Positions 6,781-13,870 of a stretch of 19,936 nt of DNA are shown one piece after another (the stretch's first letter is position 1; every line of letters begins with the position of its first letter). Source of the stretch: Planctomycetaceae bacterium (GTDB taxonomy: Bacteria > Planctomycetota > Planctomycetia > Pirellulales > Pirellulaceae); NCBI GenBank assembly GCA_007695205.1, contig REEF01000246.1:1-19936 (forward strand). Direction: 5' to 3'. The notes below the pieces were generated by a model. It ran no database searches. It was not told the DNA's origin and was given only the letters and a program-made list of their open reading frames with translations. The position numbers and the translations under genes were made by a program.

Positions 6781-7920
6781 GTGAGACTTCGGGTGGGCAT
6801 CATCGGGCTGGGGGACACGTGGGAACGTCGCTATCGACCGGCGTTGCTTACGTTGCGCGATCGATTCGACGTCCGCAGCGTGTATTCGCCCGTGACCCTG
6901 CTGGCCGACAAGGCCGCTCGACGTTTCCGCGCCGATGTCAGTCACGGCTTCCAGCACCTGGCTCATCGTACGGATATCGATGCGGTGCTGGTACTGGCCA
7001 CCGACTGGCTGGGAATCCAGCCGATCCTGGCCGCTTGCCGTGCTGGCAAGGCCGTTTACGGCGCGGGGGCTTTCGATCTGGACATGGATCAAGCTGCGGT
7101 GCTCAGGCAACGGGTCCGGGAATCGGGCATCGCCTACATGGCCGAGTTTCCGCGTCGTCACGCTCCGGCCACCGTCCGCTTGAAAGAACTGATCGCCACC
7201 CGGCTGGGCCAACCGCGTTTGCTGTTCTGTCACCATCGCGCCAAGGGTGGCAAGTCCCGTTCGAAACGAAGGCAAACCTCGCTGTCGGCCAACGATTCGC
7301 ACCGGTTGGCCAATCTGGTGGATTGGTGCTGTTACGTGGTCGGCGCTGCGCCGCACAGCGTGCTGGGGATCGAGCATCCTTCGGCGGCCGCTCGGACTTC
7401 CCCAGCGGCTAGCGGCCAGCGGCAAGATCCCCCACCGACCGGCGACAGCCCGGTGGCCGATTACCGGCTGGTCAGCCTGGACTTTTCGCCCGAGGGAGCA
7501 TCCGGCTCGGGGCCGATCGCCCAGGTCAGTTTTGGCAGTTACCTGCTGCCTGATTGGCCCGAAGCCATCTCGTTTCGACCGCCGGCCCATCTGCAGGTGT
7601 GCTGCGAACACGGCGTGGCCTTCGTCGATCTGCCCGCGACCGTCGTGTGGTTCGATCAGGCCGGCCCTCACCTGGAGTCCCTGGAGCATGAGCGGCCGGT
7701 GGGCGAGCAGATGCTGCGACAATTCCATCGAGCCGTTACCAGCTTGATTTTGCAACGCGACGATCTGGAAGATGCTTGCCGCATCACCCGGATCATGCGA
7801 TCCCTTCAACAATCAGTCCAGCAACGGTGCTGGTTGACGGTCGACCAGCGGCCGAGTGAGATTCCGAATGATCCTCCCGCAACCCAAGATGACCCAAAGG
7901 AGACGACCGATGCTATCTGA
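6781..7920 (+). CDS. Gfo/Idh/MocA-family oxidoreductase-like protein lacking the EKP motif
   Basis: Cytoplasmic protein of 379 residues with an N-terminal Rossmann fold (RLRVGIIGLGDTWERRYRPAL, first beta-alpha unit) and a C-terminal alpha/beta domain. Family members use NAD(P) to oxidise or reduce sugars and related compounds. The place where the catalytic EKP motif normally sits, after the [AG]K-x-V-Y strand, reads AVYGAGAFDLD (about 91-101). Glu, Lys and Pro are therefore all replaced, and dehydrogenase activity is doubtful. A low-complexity insert occurs near residues 198-225. The start is GTG 6781, chosen because GAGGAG lies 9 nt upstream; the open frame extends to a TTG at 6736 inside a T run, which is unlikely. 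Its end overlaps the next gene by 11 nt, so the two are translationally linked and may act on the same compound. Confidence 0.83.
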   Translation: MRLRVGIIGLGDTWERRYRPALLTLRDRFDVRSVYSPVTLLADKAARRFRADVSHGFQHLAHRTDIDAVLVLATDWLGIQPILAACRAGKAVYGAGAFDLDMDQAAVLRQRVRESGIAYMAEFPRRHAPATVRLKELIATRLGQPRLLFCHHRAKGGKSRSKRRQTSLSANDSHRLANLVDWCCYVVGAAPHSVLGIEHPSAAARTSPAASGQRQDPPPTGDSPVADYRLVSLDFSPEGASGSGPIAQVSFGSYLLPDWPEAISFRPPAHLQVCCEHGVAFVDLPATVVWFDQAGPHLESLEHERPVGEQMLRQFHRAVTSLILQRDDLEDACRITRIMRSLQQSVQQRCWLTVDQRPSEIPNDPPATQDDPKETTDAI

Positions 7921-9340
7921 CCATGCCACCAAGCCCGAGCGATCCTGCCACGATCCGCGTTATGGCCGACGCCGATTTCTACAGGCCTTGGCCGGTGCGG
8001 CTTCGACCCTGACACTGCCTCAGGTTCTGCCGAATTCCGTTTTCGGCGCCACGGCGCCCAGCAACCGCATCCATGTGGGCCTGATCGGCTGTGGTCATCA
8101 GAGCCAGCGGATCGTCCCGTCGTTTCTGGTCCACGACGACATGCAAATGCTGGCGGTTTGCGATGTGAATCGACGTGGCGACGGGTACTATCACCCCGAA
8201 CAGATCCTGGGCCGCGAAACGGCTCAAGAATGGGTGCATCAGCATTATGCACAGCAGGCACCGGGCGGACGCTACCGAGGCTGTGCCGCGTACAACGATT
8301 ATCGGCAACTGATCGACCGGCCGGACATCGACGCGGTGGCGATCGTCGTCCCCGACCACTGGCATGCCTTGATCGCGATCGCCGCGATGCGCGCCGGGAA
8401 GGATGTCTACTGCGAGAAACCACTTTCGTTGACGATCTCCGAGGGCCAGCAGATGGTCCAAGCGGTCCGCAAGTACGATCGCATCTTCCAGACCGGCGCT
8501 CAATTCCGATCCAGTCCGACGGTGCGTCACGCTTGCGAACTGGTGCGTAACGGACGGTTGGGTGAGATCCGGTTAGTCCGTTCGTGGGTTGATCCGAACA
8601 GCTTCGAGTGCCCCGGTCCCGGTTGGCAGCCGCAACCGGTGCCGGATGGTTTCGACTACGATTTTTGGCTGGGTCCGGCACCCTTGGCACCGTTCCACCG
8701 CGAACGATGTTTCTTCCGATGGCGGTATATCCTGGACTATTCCAACGGTCAGACGGTGAACTTCGGCGCTCATACCAACGACATGATCCAATGGGCCTTG
8801 GGCACCGAACACACGTCGCCGGTCGAATTCGAGGACAATGGCAGCCAGTTCCTGCCGCCGGGCAGCCTGTTCGATGCGGCCTCGCGAACGGCCTTCCGCG
8901 CTCGGTACGCCAACGGCATCGAACTGCTGTGCGAAACGCGAACACCTTCGGGAGCCAAATTCGAAGGCACCGAAGGCCGCTTGGAAATCACGCTGGGCGG
9001 CCGACTGGCCACCTATCCGGAAAACCTGAAGGATTCGGTGATCGGGCCGGACGAGATCCGTCTGCCGGTCAGTAATCCAGCGCACACCAAGCATGTTCGC
9101 GACCACGTCGACGCCGACCACGTTCGCAATTTCCTGGACGCGGTCAAAAGCCGCCAGGACCCGATCGAACCGGTCGAAACGGGCCACCGCTCCGGCAGCC
9201 TCTGCCTGCTGGGCAATATGGCTCAGCTTCTCAAACGAAAATTCACCTGGGACCCCGTCGCCCAACGTAGCGACGACCCGGACGTGAACCGAATGCTGGT
9301 CCGGGAAATGCGATCGCCCTGGACGCTGGACCCCGCGTAG
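7910..9340 (+). CDS. Tat-exported Gfo/Idh/MocA-family oxidoreductase
   Basis: Predicted NAD(P)-dependent sugar dehydrogenase-like enzyme of 476 residues. The N-terminus carries a twin-arginine signal (RRRFLQALAGAAS, 20-32), so it is folded in the cytoplasm and sent to the periplasm. The Rossmann motif is IHVGLIGCGHQSQRI (54-68), and the catalytic EKP motif is intact in VYCEKPLSLT (167-176). The C-terminal domain includes FDYDFWLGP and a WRYILDYSNG...GAHTNDMIQWALG stretch typical of the secreted planctomycete-type members. ATG 7910 is chosen because AAGGAG lies 7 nt upstream; upstream in-frame starts lie inside the preceding gene. It overlaps that gene by 11 nt. The pair couples an EKP-less cytoplasmic homologue to an exported, catalytically complete one. 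The substrate is unknown, probably a carbohydrate. Confidence 0.92.
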   Translation: MLSDHATKPERSCHDPRYGRRRFLQALAGAASTLTLPQVLPNSVFGATAPSNRIHVGLIGCGHQSQRIVPSFLVHDDMQMLAVCDVNRRGDGYYHPEQILGRETAQEWVHQHYAQQAPGGRYRGCAAYNDYRQLIDRPDIDAVAIVVPDHWHALIAIAAMRAGKDVYCEKPLSLTISEGQQMVQAVRKYDRIFQTGAQFRSSPTVRHACELVRNGRLGEIRLVRSWVDPNSFECPGPGWQPQPVPDGFDYDFWLGPAPLAPFHRERCFFRWRYILDYSNGQTVNFGAHTNDMIQWALGTEHTSPVEFEDNGSQFLPPGSLFDAASRTAFRARYANGIELLCETRTPSGAKFEGTEGRLEITLGGRLATYPENLKDSVIGPDEIRLPVSNPAHTKHVRDHVDADHVRNFLDAVKSRQDPIEPVETGHRSGSLCLLGNMAQLLKRKFTWDPVAQRSDDPDVNRMLVREMRSPWTLDPA

Positions 9341-9341
9341 G

Positions 9342-9725
9342 TTATCCGCTTGGCTCCGGCATCGCCGACGAGTGGTGTTCGACGATCAACCACCGACCAT
9401 CGAGCCACTGATAAACGAAAGTGAAGCGAGCCTGAACCTTCGGAACGGGCCCCGACTTGAACTCGAAGGTGTAGACACCCGAGTTGATCGCGATGCCGCC
9501 GTAGATCCGAACGTTCGCTTCATCGATCTTCCCCACTGGCCCTTTCGCCAAAAAGTGGACGAAATAGTCGCGGATCTCCGTGGGGTTATGTCGGACCAGG
9601 TTGGACACCGTGGGTTCCAGATGAGCGTTGTCCGCGTACAGCTTGACCACTTCGTCAGGATCCCCTGTCTGCAACGCCGCGTTCCATTGATCGAACAGCT
9701 TCAGGACTTCGTCTTCCAGTTTCAT
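9342..9725 (-). CDS. NTF2-like / CaMKII-association-domain protein (SgcJ/EcaC type)
   Basis: Small protein of 127 residues forming a single cone-shaped NTF2-like fold. The pattern LFDQWNAALQTGDPDEVVKLYADNA (9-33), then RIYGGIAINSGVYTFEF, ARFTFVYQWLDGRWLIVEHHSSAMPE, is that of the CaMKII association-domain/SgcJ family. Its ligand or reaction is generally unknown. No signal peptide is seen. The ribosome site is a run of G (AAGGGGGGGCGA) just before ATG 9725. It is convergent with the Tat oxidoreductase, with a single base between the two stop codons, so neither gene has room for its own terminator. Upstream (9726-9874) there is a perfect TTTCCGGAAA palindrome (9771-9780) but no clear promoter. 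Confidence 0.85.
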   Translation of the reverse strand: MKLEDEVLKLFDQWNAALQTGDPDEVVKLYADNAHLEPTVSNLVRHNPTEIRDYFVHFLAKGPVGKIDEANVRIYGGIAINSGVYTFEFKSGPVPKVQARFTFVYQWLDGRWLIVEHHSSAMPEPSG

Positions 9726-9874
9726 TCGCCCCCCCTTCGGTTGTGTGAGCTTAGGTCTATAGGTTTTATTTTTCCGGAAAGGATTTTTTCCCGCGACACT
9801 TTTGCAAAAAGTTGACGGAGCCGCAAGTACAGCGATTGCTAGGAAATACGTCCTCCGCCTCCTGCTGGCCTACA

Positions 9875-9972
9875 GCTTTGTCTGAAAAGGGGTCTGACCC
9901 TTTGGAGGGCACGCTGAAAACTCGGGAAATACGGTGTGCCCGGAGAGGGTCAGACCCCTTTTCAGACGAAGC
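9875..9972. repeat. 98-bp hairpin element with 27-bp near-perfect inverted arms
   Basis: The left arm 9875-9901 and right arm 9946-9972 are reverse complements with one mismatch; the inner 22 bp (9880-9901 and 9946-9967, core GAAAAGGGGTCTGACCC) are perfect. Within the loop a second stem GGGCAC (9907-9912) pairs with GTGCCC (9936-9941). There is no open reading frame, and no obvious target-site duplication at the edges. The symmetry suggests a REP/MITE-like mobile hairpin, or a bidirectional transcription stop between the minus-strand NTF2-like gene and the plus-strand secretion operon. Strong self-complementarity is directly visible; function is inference. Confidence 0.8.
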
Positions 9973-10034
9973 CTAGCGTGATTTGCATGTTTCAGAGAAA
10001 AATTCAACAAAATAGGAGGATGTTGCGATAGGTA

Positions 10035-10046
10035 ATTCCATGGAAT
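10035..10046. promoter_or_regulatory. 12-bp perfect palindrome ATTCCATGGAAT, candidate operator
   Basis: A perfect dyad lies 143 nt before the ABC exporter start and downstream of the large hairpin element. Its position suits a regulator site for the secretion operon, but one palindrome is weak evidence and no regulator gene is adjacent. Confidence 0.2.
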
Positions 10047-10093
10047 CCCTTTTATTCCTACATTTTTCGACAGCCTAGCCTACACTTGGATGA

Positions 10094-10255
10094 ATGAAGT
10101 CAGCCACGGAAGCGTCGGACCTACTTCAAGCGATAACTGCCCTCTTGGATGCCACGAGACTGATTGCAGACACCCCTGAACGACTACGATGCAAGATCGG
10201 GAACTTTCCGGCCCCCTACGCCAACAGCAAATCGAAGACGCGCTGCGGATTTTAG
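10094..10255 (+). other. Short open frame upstream of and overlapping the ABC exporter; possible leader peptide or shifted N-terminus
   Basis: ATG 10094 opens a 53-codon frame whose first 32 residues (MKSATEASDLLQAITALLDA and on to ERLR) look like a genuine amphipathic helix. It then runs, in another frame, over the first codons of the exporter gene and stops at 10253-10255. The annotated exporter ATG (10189) has no ribosome site, whereas GGA precedes this ATG. It may be a translationally coupled leader, or the true N-terminus separated by a frameshift near 10185-10195. In the exporter's own frame there is also a 29-codon ORF (10090-10179) that ends 9 nt before 10189. Confidence 0.25.
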
Positions 10256-12435
10256 AGGAATTCTCGGCTGCCAACTCGTTGCGCTTCGACCGGATCGTCG
10301 CGACTCGCGAGTTGGGCGAGGCCGAGCGAGCGATCCCCGGCGACGATCTAAATGCCTGGATTCGACGGTTCATCGAGGCCGGCGAGAGCTTGGAACTGCG
10401 TATCCAGAGTGCTGAATGCTCGTTGATGGACGCCTTGTCCTGTGTCCGACAGGGCATTCCTGTTGCGACCGCCATCGAACAAGACGACGGTTCGCTGCAA
10501 TGGATCCTGCTGAGCCAAGTCCGTGGAAATCGTGTGCGGCTCCATGTTTTGGGATCTGGAATGGCCGACGAGTGGGTGTCGACTCGCCGCGTCGGGCAGA
10601 TCTTGCACATGGGCAGAAGCGAGGATTCGCGCTCTTGGGTGTTGGGACAGAAGGCGTTGCCATTCGAATCCTCCGCGGCCTCTGGGTTGGAAGACGGCCA
10701 TGGTGATGGGCATGGTGATGGCCATGGTGATGGCCACGGAAATGGGCATGGAGGGGGCCATCCGGAGGTTTCGCCCGTTCGGCGTTACTGGGCACTGTTG
10801 ATACCGGAACGGCGGGATCTGTCCGTGATCTTGGCCTTTGCCATGATGGACGGCATCCTGATGCTGGCTAGCCCTATTGCGGTTGAGACTCTCGTCAACA
10901 CGGTGGCTTTTGGTCGTTATCTGCAGCCGGTCATCGTTTTGGCCCTGATTCTGTTTATTTTTCTGACGTTTGCGGCTGGCTTGCAGGCATTGTCCACGTT
11001 TGTGGTCGAGATTTTGCAGCGGCGGTTATTCTTGCGATTGGTGAACGACCTGGCTTACCGGTTGCCTCGAGTCCGCGGAGCGGCTTTGGACGAGGCTCAC
11101 GGTCCCGAGTTGGTCAACCGCTTTTTCGAGATTGCCCCGGTTCAAAAGATCACCAGTGGGTTGTTGTTGGATGCCATCTCGATCGTGCTACGGACGTTCA
11201 TCGGCATGGCCGTTTTGGCCTTTTATCATCCCTTCCTTCTGGGATTTGATTTGGTGTTGCTGACGATGATCGCGGTGATCACGTTTGTGCTGGCCCGTGG
11301 TGCCATCAAGACGGCCGTGCGGGAATCGCGGGCCAAATTCGCGGTTGGCGAGTGGATGCAGGAATTGGTTCGTCACCCGACGGCATTCAAGCTGCACGGG
11401 GGGCAACAGTTCGCTTTGGACCGCGCCGATCATCTGGCCATCGATTATCTGGAGGCCCGTAAGCGGCACTTTTGGATCGTCGTTCGCCAGTTGGTGTTCG
11501 CTTTGGGGCTGCAAGTACTGGCCTTTACATCCTTGTTAGGGCTGGGCGGATGGTTAGTGATCCAGGGCGAGCTAACGTTGGGGCAATTGGTCGCGTCCGA
11601 ATTGATCGTGACGGTGATCGTGGGCTCGTTTACCAAAATGCAGAAGCATTTGGAGAGCTTTTATGATCTGATGGCATCGATGGACAAACTGGGCCATCTG
11701 TTCGATTTGCCCATCGAGCGGCATGACAAATTGTTCCACTTGCGGAGCGGCGAGGCCGCCGAAATTGCGGTGCGTCAGGTCTCGTACCAGCACGGGATGC
11801 ACAGCCATCACGGCCATCACACCTTGCACCACGTGACACTGGGATTAAAGCCCCATGAATGCGTGGCGCTAGTCGGTCCACCCGGTTCCGGCAAGAGCAC
11901 GCTGATCGATCTGCTGTGCGGGGTGCGCGATCCCCTGTCGGGCCACGTGGAATTGGACGGCATCGATCTCAGGGAATTGCGTCCGGACTCGCTGCGCGAA
12001 CATCTGGCGGTGACTCGATCCATCGAGATTTTTCATGGCACGATCGACGAAAACGTGCGGCTCAATAGGCCGCACATTACCGCTCACAATGTTCGAGAGG
12101 CGTTGAGTGCGGTAGGATTGACTGACGAGATCTTGGAATTGCCGAGCGGTTTGAACGCGATGCTTCAGACCAATGGAGCGCCGCTGTCCGCCTCGCAAGC
12201 GTTGCGGCTGATGGTGGCGCGGTCGATCGTCGGCCGTCCCCGACTGCTGCTGATCGACGGCACCCTGGACGCGCTGTCGGATTCGATGCTATCCAAGCTG
12301 TTACCTAATTTGGTGGGATCGAAGCACCCCTGGTCGGCTCTGATCGTTACCGGCAGGCAGGCGATTATCGAAAGTTGTGACCGCGTGCTGGAACTGACCA
12401 AGCCTTCGCATGCTGGCGAGCACCATGCGCATTGA
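10189..12435 (+). CDS. Type I secretion-like ABC exporter (fused membrane and ATPase domains) with a degenerate ATPase and His-rich tracts
   Basis: Inner-membrane half-transporter of 748 residues. Residues about 10-145 resemble the degenerate peptidase-like N-terminal domain of bacteriocin/RTX-type exporters. A linker with six DGH/NGH-type repeats (169-191) precedes a six-helix membrane domain (about 198-490, e.g. LQPVIVLALILFIFLTFAAG). The nucleotide-binding domain follows. Walker A is intact (GPPGSGKST, 563-571), but the Q-loop glutamine position reads VTR (Arg610), the signature is LSASQ (666-670), the Walker B glutamate is Gly691 (LLLIDG), and the H-loop histidine is Gly722 (VTGR). ATP hydrolysis may therefore be weak or absent. 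Further His clusters lie just before Walker A (HGMHSHHGHHTLHH, 535-548) and at the C-terminus (HAGEHHAH). The HlyD- and TolC-type genes follow directly, completing an envelope-spanning exporter. The substrate is unknown. The start ATG has no clear ribosome site. Confidence 0.88.
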   Translation: MQDRELSGPLRQQQIEDALRILEEFSAANSLRFDRIVATRELGEAERAIPGDDLNAWIRRFIEAGESLELRIQSAECSLMDALSCVRQGIPVATAIEQDDGSLQWILLSQVRGNRVRLHVLGSGMADEWVSTRRVGQILHMGRSEDSRSWVLGQKALPFESSAASGLEDGHGDGHGDGHGDGHGNGHGGGHPEVSPVRRYWALLIPERRDLSVILAFAMMDGILMLASPIAVETLVNTVAFGRYLQPVIVLALILFIFLTFAAGLQALSTFVVEILQRRLFLRLVNDLAYRLPRVRGAALDEAHGPELVNRFFEIAPVQKITSGLLLDAISIVLRTFIGMAVLAFYHPFLLGFDLVLLTMIAVITFVLARGAIKTAVRESRAKFAVGEWMQELVRHPTAFKLHGGQQFALDRADHLAIDYLEARKRHFWIVVRQLVFALGLQVLAFTSLLGLGGWLVIQGELTLGQLVASELIVTVIVGSFTKMQKHLESFYDLMASMDKLGHLFDLPIERHDKLFHLRSGEAAEIAVRQVSYQHGMHSHHGHHTLHHVTLGLKPHECVALVGPPGSGKSTLIDLLCGVRDPLSGHVELDGIDLRELRPDSLREHLAVTRSIEIFHGTIDENVRLNRPHITAHNVREALSAVGLTDEILELPSGLNAMLQTNGAPLSASQALRLMVARSIVGRPRLLLIDGTLDALSDSMLSKLLPNLVGSKHPWSALIVTGRQAIIESCDRVLELTKPSHAGEHHAH
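10693..10761 (+). repeat. In-frame short tandem repeat encoding a Gly-Asp-Gly-His tract
   Basis: Units of 12 bp close to GGCCATGGTGAT are repeated about five times with variation, encoding GHGDGHGDGHG-type sequence within the ABC exporter's linker. The regular unit suggests growth by replication slippage. The encoded His spacing could bind divalent metal. Confidence 0.8.
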
Positions 12436-12504
12436 GGTTCCGATTGGAAAAAGTTTCATGATGGTAGTGATTGCGCACGATAATTGGAGAGTGAGGACTT
12501 TTCC

Positions 12505-13845
12505 ATGTTGAACGTTCCTCCAGTCGGAGCTGCCAAGTTGCCGGCTTTGAATTTGGTTCAGTCGTCGTTGATAGCTCGGCGGGTGGCGCGGGCTTTGATG
12601 ATTTTGCTGGCGGTCAGCATTTTCGCCATCGCCATTTTGCCTTGGCAGCAGTCCGCACGGGGCACCGGGAACGTCGTGGCTTATGTGCCGCAGGAGCGGC
12701 AGCAAACGGTCATGTCACCCACGAGGGGGGTCGTTGCCCGGTTAGCAGACGGGTTGGTCGAAGGCGGCTGGGTCGAACAAGGAGATTTCATCCTGGAGAT
12801 TCAACCGACGGCTGCCAATCTGGTGGATCAGTTGAACGCACAACTGATGCACTTGAGTGTCAAACGGGCGACGGCCGAGGCGAAGGTCGAGGTCTACCAG
12901 CAGAACATTAAGGACTTTGAGGCTGCTCGCGATTCAGCGGTCGCAGCGGCTCACGAGATGGTCAAGGCTGCCGAGGCGAAACTTCAGGCGAGGTTAGGGG
13001 TGATCCCGGGCTACGAAGCCAAGGAGTGGCAGACGCGGGTCAACTTCGAGAGACAACAGGGCTTGTTGGAAAGAGGGATCAAATCGGACCGAGAGGTCGA
13101 GGTTTTCCAGACACAGTGGGACGTGGCCAAAGCCGAACTGGAAGCCGCTCGCCGCGAGGTGACGGCCGCCGAGAACGAAGTCGAAGCGAAGAAGCATGAA
13201 CTGGACCAGAAACGGCACGAGGCACAGACCAAGGTCGATTACTCGCGAGCCATGCGGGAAGACGCGACCGGACAAGCGGCTACGACGGAGAAGGAAAAAC
13301 GGGAAGTGGAAATCAAACTCGGTGAATTGGACCGTCTGATCATCGAGGCGCCGCGTGATGGGACGATTTTCCGTCTGCCCGTCTACGAGCGGGGACAGAC
13401 GGTCAAGGAAGGCGATGCCTTGTTTACCATCGTGCCGGACGTCAGCGATCACGCCGTCGAATTGTGGATTTCGGGGAACGATACCCCCTTGGTCAGTCCT
13501 GGTGACCATGTACGTCTGCAGTTCGAGGGTTGGCCTGCGGTGCAGTTCGCCGGCTGGCCCTCGGTGGCGGTGGGTACCTTCGGCGGCCAAGTGGTCGCGG
13601 TCGATGCGACCGATGACGGCACCGGAAGTTTCCGGCTGCAAGTCCGGCCCGATCCGGACGACGAGCCTTGGCCTTCCGAGCGGTTCTTGAGGCAGGGAGT
13701 CCGAGCCAATGGATGGGTCATGCTGTCTCGAGTGCCGCTGTGGTATGAACTCTGGCGGCAGCTTAATGGTTTCCCGCCCGTCGTCGCCAAAGATGCTTCA
13801 CAAGCGGAAAGCATGAAAACCGCGAAACCACCCAAGCTACCCTAG
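12505..13845 (+). CDS. HlyD-family periplasmic adaptor (membrane fusion protein)
   Basis: Adaptor of 446 residues linking the ABC exporter to the outer-membrane channel. One N-terminal membrane helix (about 31-48, LMILLAVSIFAIAILPW) is followed by the first half of a lipoyl/barrel-sandwich domain (QQTVMSPTRGVVARL...GGWVEQGDFILEI, about 66-100). A long two-part coiled coil rich in Ala/Glu/Lys comes next (about 105-165 and 195-275), then the second lipoyl half (LIIEAPRDGTIFRLPVYERGQTVKEGD, about 278-304) and beta domains to the C-terminus. The fold order is standard for the family. ATG 12505 is preferred over the TTG at 12484 because TGAGGA lies 7 nt before it. It is 69 nt after the ABC gene and 25 nt before the TolC-type gene, consistent with one operon. 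Confidence 0.92.
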   Translation: MLNVPPVGAAKLPALNLVQSSLIARRVARALMILLAVSIFAIAILPWQQSARGTGNVVAYVPQERQQTVMSPTRGVVARLADGLVEGGWVEQGDFILEIQPTAANLVDQLNAQLMHLSVKRATAEAKVEVYQQNIKDFEAARDSAVAAAHEMVKAAEAKLQARLGVIPGYEAKEWQTRVNFERQQGLLERGIKSDREVEVFQTQWDVAKAELEAARREVTAAENEVEAKKHELDQKRHEAQTKVDYSRAMREDATGQAATTEKEKREVEIKLGELDRLIIEAPRDGTIFRLPVYERGQTVKEGDALFTIVPDVSDHAVELWISGNDTPLVSPGDHVRLQFEGWPAVQFAGWPSVAVGTFGGQVVAVDATDDGTGSFRLQVRPDPDDEPWPSERFLRQGVRANGWVMLSRVPLWYELWRQLNGFPPVVAKDASQAESMKTAKPPKLP

Positions 13846-13870
13846 TGGTGGCGAAAGGGGGGCAGGGAAA

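Noticed and set aside
5412..6818. Longer aminotransferase start at 6818
   Set aside because: The extension translates the GACCC inverted repeat and hairpin region; a ribosome site supports ATG 6365.
6652..8945. Long minus-strand open frames (6652-7812 and 7806-8945) opposite the oxidoreductase genes
   Set aside because: Both are shadows of the two clear Gfo/Idh/MocA genes; their translations are Arg/Pro/Ser-rich and unlike any family.
12436..12504. Possible internal promoter (GATAAT near 12477-12482) ahead of the HlyD gene
   Set aside because: No acceptable -35 at 16-18 bp; close gene spacing fits operon read-through.
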